From: Algoriphagus resistens
GTDB lineage: Bacteria > Bacteroidota > Bacteroidia > Cytophagales > Cyclobacteriaceae
Direction: 5' to 3'
DNA length: 33,354 nucleotides
Assembly: GCF_001442615.1 (NCBI RefSeq)
Contig: NZ_LMXN01000025.1
Location: 1-33,354, forward strand
Below are positions 1-7,960 of the stretch, piece by piece (position 1 is the stretch's first letter; every line of letters begins with the position of its first letter). Made by a program: the position numbers and the translations under genes. The notes beneath the pieces are model-generated. The model was not told the origin of the DNA. It worked only from the letters and a program-made list of their open reading frames with translations, and ran no database searches.

Positions 1-3
1 CAA

Positions 4-1233
4 TTAATCTTTTGTCGCAAAATCCGGATAAGCACGCATACTGTGCTCGTTGATATCCAAACCTTCCGTTTCTTCTGCTTCATCTACTCTGATACCTACT
101 GTCTTCTTCATGACAAAGAAAATTACCCAAGCAAACGCGGCGCAGAAAACCCCAACTGACACAACACCGATCAGTTGAGATATAAACTGGCTCATACTGG
201 CCAAGTCTCCGAAGATCCCAACTGCCAATGTCCCCCAGATACCGCCTACCAAGTGAACTGAAATCGCTCCTACCGGATCATCCACTTTGATTTTGTCAAA
301 GAAAACGACTGCAAAAACGATCAAACCACCACCTATCAGTCCAATAATAATCGAGGAACTAACCCCCATTTGATCAGCACCTGCAGTAATTCCCACCAAG
401 CCTGCCAAAATACCATTAAGCACCATGGTGATATCATAAGTCTTGAACATCAGATACGATACTATCAAAGCACCGATGGCTCCGGCTGCTGCTGCCATAG
501 AGGTCGTCACAAATACTTTAGAAACTAATCCCGGATCAGCACTTAGAACAGATCCACCATTGAATCCAAACCATCCAAACCATAGTAAAAACACCCCTAA
601 CGTGGCCAGTGGAATGTTATGGCCTGGAATAGCAGTCATTCCACGCGAGGTATATTTCCCGATCCTAGGTCCCAAAAGTGCTGCGCCAATCAAAGCACCC
701 CAACCACCTACAGAATGGACAATAGTAGAACCAGCAAAATCGTAAAATGGCGTTTCTAGGGTATTAAGAAATCCTCCACCCCACTTCCACATGCCTACAA
801 TTGGATAGCAAATAGCTACATATAATATAGAGAAAAAGATAAATGGCCCGAGTTTCACTCGCTCGGCAACCGCTCCAGAAACAATAGTGGCAGCAGTAGC
901 AGCGAACATTGCCTGAAAAATAAAATCAGTAAAGAAGGTATATCCTTCATTGTAATTACTTGTATCCCAACCTTCTGGAAGGGTTAGCCCGAAGCCTGCA
1001 AACCCGAAGAAAGAGCCTGCATATTCAGCGCCGGGGTACATCAGGTTGAATCCGACAAAAGCGTATGTCAAAAGTCCAATCGCCGGAATTATTGTGTTTT
1101 TGAAGAGAATGTTAACGGTATTTTTTGAACGGGTGAGTCCAGCTTCCAAGCTGGCAAATCCCAAATGCATGAGGAAAACCATAGTGGTGGCGATCATCAT
1201 CCATAAATTGTTGACGGTAAATAAGTCTTGCAT
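4..1233 (-). CDS. amt: Ammonium transporter Amt
   Basis: Inner-membrane ammonium channel of the Amt/Mep/Rh family that brings NH4+/NH3 into the cytoplasm for glutamine synthesis. The 409-aa product is hydrophobic throughout, as expected for about 11 transmembrane helices, and has no cleavable signal peptide. The twin pore histidines are visible: H173 in the signature DFAGSTIVHSVGG and H327 in ISVHLVGG. The conserved AERVKLGP (123-130) and FNGGS (224-228) segments are also present. The acidic cytoplasmic tail (DEAEETEGLD) is typical. The gene starts 36 bp after the glnK stop on the same strand, so the two form the classic glnK-amt operon in which GlnK plugs the channel under nitrogen sufficiency. 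The stop codon lies three bases from the window edge; the gene is complete. Confidence 0.97.
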   Translation of the reverse strand: MQDLFTVNNLWMMIATTMVFLMHLGFASLEAGLTRSKNTVNILFKNTIIPAIGLLTYAFVGFNLMYPGAEYAGSFFGFAGFGLTLPEGWDTSNYNEGYTFFTDFIFQAMFAATAATIVSGAVAERVKLGPFIFFSILYVAICYPIVGMWKWGGGFLNTLETPFYDFAGSTIVHSVGGWGALIGAALLGPRIGKYTSRGMTAIPGHNIPLATLGVFLLWFGWFGFNGGSVLSADPGLVSKVFVTTSMAAAAGAIGALIVSYLMFKTYDITMVLNGILAGLVGITAGADQMGVSSSIIIGLIGGGLIVFAVVFFDKIKVDDPVGAISVHLVGGIWGTLAVGIFGDLASMSQFISQLIGVVSVGVFCAAFAWVIFFVMKKTVGIRVDEAEETEGLDINEHSMRAYPDFATKD

Positions 1234-1269
1234 TTGATAAAATAGGTTCGGTGAATTAAGTGAATATGA

Positions 1270-1608
1270 TTAAAGTGCCTGCTCTCCGATGTCGCTGTTT
1301 CTGATACGATACGCATCCAACACGTCATAGACGAATATCTTCCCGTCTCCTACCTGACCTGTTTTCCCTTCGGTCAGGATGCAGTTGATCACTGGCTCCA
1401 CCAACTCTTCTACTGTGACAATTTCAATCTTGGTTCTGGGAATGTACGCCGGCTCATAAGGCACTCCGCGGTACATTTCCTGTCTGGCGTGCTCCAAGCC
1501 CATCCCTTTCACTTCATAAAATGTCAGAAACTTTACACCAAGTGCAGCCACACAAGTGTGGATCTGGTCAAAGCGTGAAGTCCTGATAATCGCTTCTATT
1601 TTTTTCAT
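1270..1608 (-). CDS. glnK: P-II nitrogen regulatory protein (GlnK/GlnB type)
   Basis: Small trimeric signal protein that senses ATP/ADP and 2-oxoglutarate and controls Amt by direct binding. The length (112 aa) is the family norm. The T-loop spans about residues 37-57 (EMYRGVPYEPAYIPR). It keeps Tyr at position 51, the residue uridylylated in enterobacterial GlnB/GlnK, although the loop differs from the usual RGAEY pattern. The C-terminal B-loop signature TGQVGDGKIFV is at 83-93. It is first gene of the operon with amt. A near-consensus -7 element (TAGTTTTA, minus strand, 1647-1654) and a 7+2+7 palindrome (1684-1699) lie upstream, so transcription may be controlled. Whether this organism uridylylates Tyr51 cannot be told from the window. 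GlnK rather than GlnB is inferred from linkage to amt. Confidence 0.96.
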   Translation of the reverse strand: MKKIEAIIRTSRFDQIHTCVAALGVKFLTFYEVKGMGLEHARQEMYRGVPYEPAYIPRTKIEIVTVEELVEPVINCILTEGKTGQVGDGKIFVYDVLDAYRIRNSDIGEQAL

Positions 1609-1683
1609 TTTTTCAATGGGTTTAATGGTTTTTTGAGATTATGGCATAAAACTAAACAGAAAATTAAATAAATAGCATGATAA

Positions 1684-1699
1684 GGGTAAAGTTTTACCC
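1684..1699. promoter_or_regulatory. Inverted repeat upstream of glnK-amt
   Basis: GGGTAAA-GT-TTTACCC is a perfect 7+2+7 inverted repeat. Its centre is about 83 bp upstream of the glnK start and about 37 bp from a near-consensus -7 element (1647-1654, minus), a spacing that would suit an activator site. It has no following T-run, so it is not an intrinsic terminator. The binding protein is unknown. Confidence 0.4.
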
Positions 1700-1834
1700 A
1701 CATATTCGATTTTTTAGTAGTTTTTTAAACAGTAGAGACAGTAATACACCCTATTTCTTCCAGTTAACACTTAAAATATTTGAATACCGGTTCATTTTAA
1801 AACTAACACCTATTTATAAAACAGTTGTATTCTC

Positions 1835-1864
1835 TTGTCGTCCTGACATAAAAACTTAATTTTG
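1835..1864 (+). promoter_or_regulatory. Bacteroidota-type promoter of the nucleotidyltransferase gene
   Basis: TTG at 1835-1837, a 19-nt spacer, then TAATTTTG at 1857-1864, an exact match to the phylum's TAnnTTTG -7 element. Transcription would start near 1868-1870, giving a leader of about 17-19 nt before the ATG at 1887. Confidence 0.7.
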
Positions 1865-1886
1865 CCAACGTTTTAAGAACCTTACT

Positions 1887-2792
1887 ATGAACCAGAAACC
1901 AACCTTATTAGTACTAGCAGCAGGAATGGGTAGCCGTTACGGTGGAAATAAGCAAATCGATGGATTTGGCCCAAGCGGAGAGACTATTCTTGAATATTCA
2001 ATTTTTGATGCAATCAGAGCCGGATTCGGCAAAGTTGTATTTATAGTACGTGAAGAAATTCTTGAGGTAGCTAAGGAGAAATTCCTCCCTAAGCTTCAAG
2101 GCAAAATCGAAGTTGACTTTGTAATCCAATCGCTGGACAGCTTTGTTCCTGCAGAATTGAAGCAAGCAGAGCGCAAGAAGCCATTTGGGACTGCCCATGC
2201 TGTTCTATGTGCAAAACATGCGATCAAAGAGCCTTTCGCTGTGATCAATGCAGATGATTTTTATGGAAAAGAAGCTTTTGATGCCATTGGCAAATTTCTC
2301 ATCTCTGATGTGAAACCGGATCTTCATGCGATGGTGGGCTATGCGATCCAAAATGTGCTTTCTGAAAATGGCACCGTGAGCCGTGGAGTTTGTCAAACCA
2401 ATGAAAAAGGCCATCTAATCGGAATGGTAGAACGAACTTCTATAGCCCGTGAAGGTGACAAAATAGTTAGCAAGGGCGAAGATGAAGTATTGGAAATAGC
2501 CGAAAACACACCGGTAAGTATGAACTTCTGGGGTTTCCACCAGGAAGTATTTTCAGATATTGAGAAAATGTGGAATAAATTTCTTCCGGACAACCAGGAC
2601 AATTTAAAGTCTGAATTTTATATCCCAACAGTAGCCAATAATCTGATAAAGGCAAACGAAGCAGTATTTGATATTTTGGAAGGCGGCAAAATCTGGTTTG
2701 GCGTCACCTATACAGATGACAAACCTGTGGTGATTGATTCTTTGAAAAAGTTACATGACACCGGAGAATATCCAGTGGATCTATGGAAATAA
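1887..2792 (+). CDS. Sugar-phosphate nucleotidyltransferase family protein
   Basis: Probable cytoplasmic NTP:sugar-1-phosphate nucleotidyltransferase with a Rossmann-like GT-A fold. The N-terminal nucleotide-binding signature LAAGMGSRYGGNKQ is at about residues 9-22, followed by GPSGETILEYSIFDA. A metal-binding acidic pair is seen in VINADDFYG near residues 118-126. At 301 aa it matches a Bacteroidota family that is often linked to APH-fold sugar kinases. Such a kinase lies about 8 kb away (10578-11642), so the two may act in one anomeric-kinase/nucleotidyltransferase salvage route; that is an inference, and the substrate is unknown. It has its own promoter (1835-1864) and a UUCG-capped terminator straight after the stop, so it looks monocistronic. 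Confidence 0.85.
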   Translation: MNQKPTLLVLAAGMGSRYGGNKQIDGFGPSGETILEYSIFDAIRAGFGKVVFIVREEILEVAKEKFLPKLQGKIEVDFVIQSLDSFVPAELKQAERKKPFGTAHAVLCAKHAIKEPFAVINADDFYGKEAFDAIGKFLISDVKPDLHAMVGYAIQNVLSENGTVSRGVCQTNEKGHLIGMVERTSIAREGDKIVSKGEDEVLEIAENTPVSMNFWGFHQEVFSDIEKMWNKFLPDNQDNLKSEFYIPTVANNLIKANEAVFDILEGGKIWFGVTYTDDKPVVIDSLKKLHDTGEYPVDLWK

Positions 2793-2795
2793 ATT

Positions 2796-2818
2796 AAAGG
2801 GGCTTCGGCTCCTTTTTT
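2796..2818 (+). terminator. Intrinsic terminator after the nucleotidyltransferase gene
   Basis: Eight-pair stem (one G-U) AAAGGGGC/GCTCCTTT closed by a TTCG tetraloop and followed by a T-run. It starts 4 nt after the stop codon. The T-run overlaps the stop codon of convergent recF. Confidence 0.85.
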
Positions 2819-3926
2819 ATTCCTCAGTTTTCGTTGTTCCTTCTACTATGGAAAAGAAAATTACCTCGGAATCCAGCTCAGATAAAATCTTCTTCGACCG
2901 CTCAGGCCTGGCGTCAGTTAAAAAAATCTGCCCAAATGTGCGCTGGGAAATCAACCTCATCAGTTGTGCAATTCTCAGATCATCCAGCTTGTCAAAGATA
3001 TCATCCAACAGCAGAATCGGTTTCTCTCCTTTTTCTTTCTCAAAAATATTAAACTGAGCAAGTTTAAGTGCTATAATATAGGATTTCTGCTGGCCCTGGC
3101 TTCCAATCTTCCGTATGGGATGCCCGCCAATTAAAAAACCAAAATCATCTTTATGAATTCCGGCGTTACTGTTCTTGGTTATCAGATCCTTTTTCCGCAA
3201 GCTTTTGAAATATTCTTGAAAATCTTTCCGCAATGCTTCTGTCTCATAAATCACAGTGACGGGCTCTTGACCTTGGGAAATCTCTGAATAGTGACTTTGT
3301 AACAAAGGAGCCATTTCTGCCAAGAGCTCATTTCTTCGGGAAGCAAGTACTAGACTGAGCTTGATCAATTCCGAATCATAGTTATCCAAAAGCATCAAAT
3401 CTTGTCTCCCCGTCTCTGCAAACTTCTTCAGCAAGGCATTGCGCTGTTTCAAAAAATGATGATATCTGATCAGCTGATCCAAATATGCGGGATCCAGCTG
3501 GGAAATCAGTCCATCAAAAAACTTTCTTCGTCCATCACTTCCTCCCTTGATCAACTCTGTATCATCGGGAGCAATTAATACTAAAGGAATAAGCCCTACG
3601 TGCTCAGAGGTTTTGGCCAATGCCTTTCCATTTTGATAAATCTGCTTCTTTTTCCCCAATTCTACTGTGCACCTTACCTCAAGCTGCTTTACTTCTGCAA
3701 GTTCAAACTCACCTTTGATCGCAAAAAAAACTTTCTCGTGTTGGACATTCAGACTGTCACTGGATTGTACTGAGCTTTTGGTCAAGGATAAATAATGAAT
3801 CCCGTCCAGCACGTTGGTTTTCCCACTTCCATTCAAGCCTACAAAGCAATTGATCTCAAGGGAAAATTGGAGTCGGGTCTTCTCATGGTTTTTAAATTGT
3901 AAGAGTTCGAGAGACTTCAGGTGCAT
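2817..3926 (-). CDS. recF: DNA replication/repair protein RecF
   Basis: SMC-like ATPase that loads RecA onto gapped DNA with RecO and RecR. The Walker A motif GLNGSGKT is at residues 30-37. The ABC-type signature region GSQGQQKSYIIALKL and a Walker B segment ILLLDDIFDKLD are in the C-terminal third. The length, 369 aa, is typical. The first residues (MHLKSLELLQFKNH) match the usual RecF N-terminus, supporting the start. It is divergent from pdhA across a 92-bp gap and convergent with the nucleotidyltransferase. The dnaA/dnaN/gyrB neighbours classical in other phyla are not here. Confidence 0.95.
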   Translation of the reverse strand: MHLKSLELLQFKNHEKTRLQFSLEINCFVGLNGSGKTNVLDGIHYLSLTKSSVQSSDSLNVQHEKVFFAIKGEFELAEVKQLEVRCTVELGKKKQIYQNGKALAKTSEHVGLIPLVLIAPDDTELIKGGSDGRRKFFDGLISQLDPAYLDQLIRYHHFLKQRNALLKKFAETGRQDLMLLDNYDSELIKLSLVLASRRNELLAEMAPLLQSHYSEISQGQEPVTVIYETEALRKDFQEYFKSLRKKDLITKNSNAGIHKDDFGFLIGGHPIRKIGSQGQQKSYIIALKLAQFNIFEKEKGEKPILLLDDIFDKLDDLRIAQLMRLISQRTFGQIFLTDARPERSKKILSELDSEVIFFSIVEGTTKTEE

Positions 3927-3976
3927 GAGATTGGGTAATTATTTCGAAGGGAGCCTGTTATTTAGGGCGGGTTGAT

Positions 3977-3984
3977 TATATTTG
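3977..3984 (+). promoter_or_regulatory. -7 promoter element of pdhA
   Basis: TATATTTG is an exact TAnnTTTG match, 34 nt upstream of the pdhA ATG. No clear TTG was seen at the expected -33 distance, so only the -7 half is supported. Confidence 0.5.
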
Positions 3985-4018
3985 GAACCTAAATTTAGCA
4001 TATTTTCATCATTACGAT

Positions 4019-5038
4019 ATGGCAAAAAGAACTGCAGCAACTAAGTCCAAAGTAAAATATTCGAAGGAAACGTACACCTTTTGGTACGAGAGCATGCTCT
4101 TAATGAGGAGGTTTGAGGAGAAAGCTGGACAACTATACGGTCAGCAAAAAATCAGAGGATTCTGTCATCTATATATTGGCCAGGAAGCTTGCGCTTCTGG
4201 AGCTATTTCAGCGTTGACCAAAGACGACAAGTGGATAACCGCATATCGTTGCCACGCTCATCCGCTTGGATTGGGCACTGATCCCGGCGCTGTCATGGCA
4301 GAGCTTTTTGGTAAAGCAACTGGAACAACCAAAGGAAAAGGTGGTTCTATGCACATTTTCGACAAAGAGAAAAACTTCATGGGAGGCCATGGAATCGTAG
4401 GGGCACAAATTCCTATGGGTCTAGGAATGGGATTCGCAGAAAAATATAAAGGCACCAAAAACCTGGCAATATGCTACATGGGAGATGGAGCCGTTCGCCA
4501 AGGAGCTTTTCATGAAGCATTAAACTTGGCTATGCTTTACAAAACTCCTGTGATTTTCGTAATTGAAAATAACGGCTACGCAATGGGAACGGCAGTAAAG
4601 AGATCATCTAATGTGGAAGATCTTTCTACTTTGGGAGAATCTTATGACATGCCTTCTTTTGCAGTAGATGGAATGAATGTAGAAGCTGTACACGAAGCAG
4701 TGGCAGAGGCTGCAGATAGAGCGAGAAGAGGTGATGGCCCGACTTTGCTTGAAATGAGAACTTACCGTTACAAAGGGCACTCCATGTCCGACCCTCAGAA
4801 GTACAGAACCAAAGAGGAAGTGGAGGAATACAAGCAGCGTGATCCAGTCGAGCAGGTACTATCTACAATAAAAGAAAATAATATCCTAAGCGAGGAAGAG
4901 ATCGAGGAAATCGTGAAAGGCGTAAAACAAAAGGTAACTGATGCAGTGAAATTTGCAGAAGAATCCCCTTGGCCTGATGGTCAGGATGCTTTCAAGGATG
5001 TATATATCCAGGAAGATTATCCATTCGTAATGGAATAA
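4019..5038 (+). CDS. pdhA: Pyruvate dehydrogenase E1 component alpha subunit
   Basis: Thiamine-diphosphate subunit of the heterotetrameric E1 enzyme, which decarboxylates pyruvate in the pyruvate dehydrogenase complex to feed acetyl-CoA synthesis. The ThDP/Mg motif runs from GDGAVRQG (155-162) to ENN (183-185). The substrate-channel segment YRCHAHPLG (76-84) and the loop YRYKGHSMSDPQKYR (249-263), which corresponds to the regulatory phosphorylation loop in mitochondrial E1, are both clear. The length is 339 aa. The N-terminus is lysine-rich, a common extension. The gene stands alone: pdhB is not adjacent, and a strong terminator follows. A branched-chain 2-oxoacid dehydrogenase alpha subunit is the main alternative, but the overall match favours PdhA. 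Confidence 0.92.
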   Translation: MAKRTAATKSKVKYSKETYTFWYESMLLMRRFEEKAGQLYGQQKIRGFCHLYIGQEACASGAISALTKDDKWITAYRCHAHPLGLGTDPGAVMAELFGKATGTTKGKGGSMHIFDKEKNFMGGHGIVGAQIPMGLGMGFAEKYKGTKNLAICYMGDGAVRQGAFHEALNLAMLYKTPVIFVIENNGYAMGTAVKRSSNVEDLSTLGESYDMPSFAVDGMNVEAVHEAVAEAADRARRGDGPTLLEMRTYRYKGHSMSDPQKYRTKEEVEEYKQRDPVEQVLSTIKENNILSEEEIEEIVKGVKQKVTDAVKFAEESPWPDGQDAFKDVYIQEDYPFVME

Positions 5039-5060
5039 ACCAACAAAATCCTTACGTCTT

Positions 5061-5098
5061 AAAAGCCATGAAGACAGAAAGCTTTCATGGCTTTTTTA
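5061..5098 (+). terminator. Intrinsic terminator after pdhA
   Basis: Twelve-pair stem AAAAGCCATGAA/TTCATGGCTTTT with an 11-nt loop and a T-run, 23 nt downstream of the stop codon. Confidence 0.9.
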
Positions 5099-5104
5099 TT
5101 TGGC

Positions 5105-5134
5105 TTTGAGGAAATTATAAAAACCGTATATTTG
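5105..5134 (+). promoter_or_regulatory. Promoter of the TPR protein gene
   Basis: TTTG at 5105-5108, an 18-nt spacer and TATATTTG at 5127-5134: a full Bacteroidota promoter. The predicted transcript start near 5139-5141 leaves a leader of about 13 nt to the ATG at 5154. It also makes an upstream in-frame TTG at 5145 an unlikely start. Confidence 0.75.
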
Positions 5135-5153
5135 CGGCTGAAAATTGAGTAGC

Positions 5154-5867
5154 ATGGCAACAAAACAAACTAAAAGAGTACATCCTGATCATCACAATGA
5201 TATTTTGGAAGATCCTTCCGAGATAGCATCAAGATTGGGCAGAGGTGAGGCTTTTTTGAAGCAGAATAGTAAGATACTGGCTGGTATATTAATTGCAGCA
5301 GTGATATTGATCGGGGGAATTTTATTTTTCCAGATCAACACACAAAACCAGAATGAGAAAGCGCAGAAGGAAATGTTCCAGGCTGTGTATTTCTACGAGC
5401 AAGACAGCGTACAGCTTGCTTTGAATGGAGACGGTATCAATGCAGGCTTACTCAACATAGTAGATGATTATCCGAGAACAGATGCGGCAAACCTTGCTCA
5501 TTTCTACATCGGTTCTATTTATCTTTCTGAGAGAAAATACGAAGAAGCCCTGGCAGAATTAGAACAATTCTCCGCTGATGATTTTCTGGTACAGGCGAAA
5601 GCCTATGCCCTCATTGGTGACGCTAATATGGAGCTAGGTAAGCTAGACAATGCAATCACTAATTATAAAAAAGCTGCAGAATATGATGAAAACAAGTTTT
5701 TCACCCCAAAATATCTAACTAAACTCGCTATTGCTTACGAAGCTGCAGGAAAAACAGCTGAAGCTATCGATGTATATGGCCAGATTGAGGAAAAATATTT
5801 CGAGTCATTCGAATTTGCTGCAGCACGAAAACATAAAGCCCGCTTAGAAGGTCTTGCCTCTAAGTAA
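5154..5867 (+). CDS. Membrane-anchored TPR protein
   Basis: The product is 237 aa. It has a charged cytoplasmic N-terminus of about 40 residues (MATKQTKR...), one transmembrane helix at about residues 42-63 (ILAGILIAAVILIGGILFFQ), then a periplasmic domain of tetratricopeptide-like helix pairs with typical A-x-Y and alanine-rich signatures. This topology resembles YfgM-type proteins linked to envelope chaperones, but sequence alone does not assign a partner. I chose the ATG at 5154 over an in-frame TTG at 5145, because the TTG sits almost on the predicted transcript start and the ATG matches the conserved start. A terminator follows. Function unknown beyond protein-protein interaction. Confidence 0.85.
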   Translation: MATKQTKRVHPDHHNDILEDPSEIASRLGRGEAFLKQNSKILAGILIAAVILIGGILFFQINTQNQNEKAQKEMFQAVYFYEQDSVQLALNGDGINAGLLNIVDDYPRTDAANLAHFYIGSIYLSERKYEEALAELEQFSADDFLVQAKAYALIGDANMELGKLDNAITNYKKAAEYDENKFFTPKYLTKLAIAYEAAGKTAEAIDVYGQIEEKYFESFEFAAARKHKARLEGLASK

Positions 5868-5890
5868 TGCTTTTCGAATAGCATTCTAAG

Positions 5891-5924
5891 AAGAGTAAGG
5901 CCCTGTGGTCTTACTCTTTTTTTG
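5891..5924 (+). terminator. Intrinsic terminator after the TPR gene
   Basis: Nine-pair stem AAGAGTAAG/CTTACTCTT with a 10-nt loop and a following T-run, 23 nt after the stop. Confidence 0.88.
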
Positions 5925-6068
5925 TTTAAACCAATTCTATTTCCTAAAGCACCCTATTCCTAGTATGTATTGATCAAACAGTTCTAGAATCCGCAACCTT
6001 ATTCTCAATAATTGATGCTTGATTCTTACTCTTGGTTCTTTAATCTAAAATTTAAAAAACAATCCTAT

Positions 6069-6545
6069 ATGGCAACTTCTCTAAAGAGCTTAAGTGCTCA
6101 CTCTTCCAAAAATATACAGGATATCAGTGGCAAAACGTTCGCAGTCATCGTTTCTGAATGGAATGAAGATGTAACTGAAGCGCTCTACTCGGGTGCATAT
6201 CAGACACTTTTGGAAAATGGAGCTAAAAAAGAAAACATTATCCGCAAAAATGTTCCGGGTTCATTCGAACTGACACTTGCTGCCCAATGGCTAGCTCAAA
6301 AAGAAAACATAGACGCAGTGATCTGCCTCGGCTGTGTGATCCAGGGTGAAACCAAACATTTTGATTTCATCTGTGATGCAGTTGCCCATGGTATCACCAA
6401 TGTGGCTTTAAAATATAACAAACCAGTCATTTTTGGAGTGTTGACACCAAATAACCAGCAACAAGCCATGGATCGAGCAGGTGGAAAACATGGCAACAAA
6501 GGTGACGAAGCGGCAATCACAGCAGTGAAAATGCTCGGATTCTAA
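6069..6545 (+). CDS. ribH: 6,7-dimethyl-8-ribityllumazine synthase
   Basis: Catalyses the penultimate step of riboflavin synthesis, joining 5-amino-6-ribitylaminouracil with 3,4-dihydroxy-2-butanone 4-phosphate. The product forms icosahedral or pentameric assemblies in the cytoplasm. Substrate-binding segments are clear: VSEWNEDVT near residues 28-36, NVPGSFELTLAA (60-71) and CLGCVIQGETKHFDF with the catalytic histidine. The C-terminal RAGGKHGNKGDEAA region is typical. The ATG at 6069 gives 158 aa, the normal family length. An in-frame ATG at 6012 would add 19 residues not expected in the family, so I rejected it. lysC follows 34 bp downstream and may be cotranscribed. No exact -7 element was found upstream. 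Confidence 0.96.
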   Translation: MATSLKSLSAHSSKNIQDISGKTFAVIVSEWNEDVTEALYSGAYQTLLENGAKKENIIRKNVPGSFELTLAAQWLAQKENIDAVICLGCVIQGETKHFDFICDAVAHGITNVALKYNKPVIFGVLTPNNQQQAMDRAGGKHGNKGDEAAITAVKMLGF

Positions 6546-6579
6546 AAACAAAAACCTATGAACCTATAATACAGACCTT

Positions 6580-7899
6580 ATGAAAATCATGAAATTTGGA
6601 GGCACATCTGTGGGCCGTCCAGAACGCATGCATCAGGTAAAAGACCTGATCACACGTGGTGAAGAATCAAAAATAGTAGTCCTTTCAGCTCTTTCCGGTA
6701 CCACCAATTCCCTGGTGAATATTGGGGAGGCATTAGCAGCTGCGGATAAAGTACTGGCAAAAGCTAAAATCGATGAGCTTCATACGCATTACAATGAGTT
6801 TTATCCTAAGCTTGTCACTACCGAAACCGCAAGAAAAAAAGCCCAAGAAATCATCAAAGAACACTTCGAGTTTCTCAATATCCTGCTAAAAATCTCCTTT
6901 AATGAGGCTATCAACCGCGATATTCTAGCTCAGGGAGAATTACTTTCTACTAAGCTTTTTTATACGCTATTGGAAGAATTGAAGATTCCTGCGGTATTCT
7001 TATCGGCGCTGGACTTCATGAGTATAGATGAAAATGCTGAACCGGAATTGCAAAAAATCTCAGACAGATTGAAGTCAATTCTAGCGCAACATCCTGAAGA
7101 TACTATTTTCATTACTCAGGGATTTATTTGCAAAAACCATCTAAATGAGGTCGACAACTTAAAGCGGGGGGGAAGTGATTATACAGCTTCGTTGATAGCC
7201 GCTGCCATCCAGGCTACCGCCTGCGAGATCTGGACTGACATCGACGGTATGCACAATAATGACCCGCGTATTGTGGACAAAACCCGCCCAATTGCAGAAA
7301 TGTCATTTGACGAAGCTGCCGAGCTTGCCTACTTCGGTGCCAAAATCCTGCATCCGGCATCTATCTGGCCTGCCCAGCAATTCAACGTCCCTGTGAAGCT
7401 ACTCAATACCATGGATCCGGAAGCCAACGGCACGCTGATCAAAGCAAAAGTAGAGTCAATAGGAGTAAAAGCCATTGCAGCAAAAGACGGAATCACAGCG
7501 ATCAAAATCAAATCAAGCAGAATGTTGTTGGCTTATGGTTTCTTAAGAAAGGTATTTGAGATCTTCGAGAAATATAAAACTCCCATTGACATGATCACCA
7601 CTTCCGAAGTGGCTGTATCGGTAACCATTGATGATTTGAGCCACTTGGAGCATATTCTGGAAGAACTTGGTACATTCTGCAGTGTGGAAGTTGACCGTGA
7701 CCAGACAATCATCTGTATCGTAGGAAATATGGTTTCGGAGAGCAAAGGAGCTATTCAATCTGTCATCGATTCTTTGATAGAATATCCAGTAAGGATGGTT
7801 TCCTTTGGAGGGAGCCGCCACAACGTTTCGGTTCTAGTGGATTCCAAATTCAAAAAAGAGGCACTTCAAAGCCTCAATCAAGACCTATTTACTTGGTAA
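6580..7899 (+). CDS. lysC: Aspartate kinase
   Basis: Phosphorylates aspartate, the first step to lysine, threonine, methionine and diaminopimelate for peptidoglycan. The N-terminal KFGGTSVG ATP-binding motif is at residues 4-11. The amino-acid kinase core continues through RGGSDYTASLIAAAI and EIWTDIDGMHNNDPRI. The C-terminal ~150 residues form tandem ACT domains for allosteric feedback. The length (439 aa) fits a monofunctional enzyme without a homoserine dehydrogenase domain. The ATG at 6580 is used here; a second in-frame ATG lies three codons later and cannot be excluded. The gene follows ribH by 34 bp and ends with a strong hairpin terminator. Feedback by lysine or threonine is likely, but the effector is not readable from sequence. 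Confidence 0.95.
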   Translation: MKIMKFGGTSVGRPERMHQVKDLITRGEESKIVVLSALSGTTNSLVNIGEALAAADKVLAKAKIDELHTHYNEFYPKLVTTETARKKAQEIIKEHFEFLNILLKISFNEAINRDILAQGELLSTKLFYTLLEELKIPAVFLSALDFMSIDENAEPELQKISDRLKSILAQHPEDTIFITQGFICKNHLNEVDNLKRGGSDYTASLIAAAIQATACEIWTDIDGMHNNDPRIVDKTRPIAEMSFDEAAELAYFGAKILHPASIWPAQQFNVPVKLLNTMDPEANGTLIKAKVESIGVKAIAAKDGITAIKIKSSRMLLAYGFLRKVFEIFEKYKTPIDMITTSEVAVSVTIDDLSHLEHILEELGTFCSVEVDRDQTIICIVGNMVSESKGAIQSVIDSLIEYPVRMVSFGGSRHNVSVLVDSKFKKEALQSLNQDLFTW

Positions 7900-7904
7900 A
7901 AATG

Positions 7905-7932
7905 ATAGCCGGCCTAGAGCCGGCTATTTTAT
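7905..7932 (+). terminator. Intrinsic terminator after lysC
   Basis: GC-rich nine-pair stem ATAGCCGGC/GCCGGCTAT with a CTAGA loop, then TTT-A-TT, 5 nt after the stop. Its distal arm overlaps where the -33 region of the next promoter would lie. Confidence 0.88.
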
Positions 7933-7948
7933 TAAGACTGATTCTTAT

Positions 7949-7956
7949 TACTTTTG
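7949..7956 (+). promoter_or_regulatory. -7 element directly before a small membrane protein gene
   Basis: TACTTTTG matches TAnnTTTG exactly and ends only 4 nt before the ATG at 7961. The predicted start of transcription therefore falls at or beside the start codon, suggesting a leaderless mRNA. No clear -33 TTG was seen; that position is inside the lysC terminator. Confidence 0.5.
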
Positions 7957-7960
7957 GGGA

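Noticed and set aside
443..745. 100-aa plus-strand frame opposite amt
   Set aside because: Proline-rich antisense shadow within a clear Amt coding region.
1677..1859. 60-aa plus-strand frame in the glnK / nucleotidyltransferase gap
   Set aside because: It spans the palindrome and the promoter of the next gene, has no own promoter, and shows AT-driven composition.
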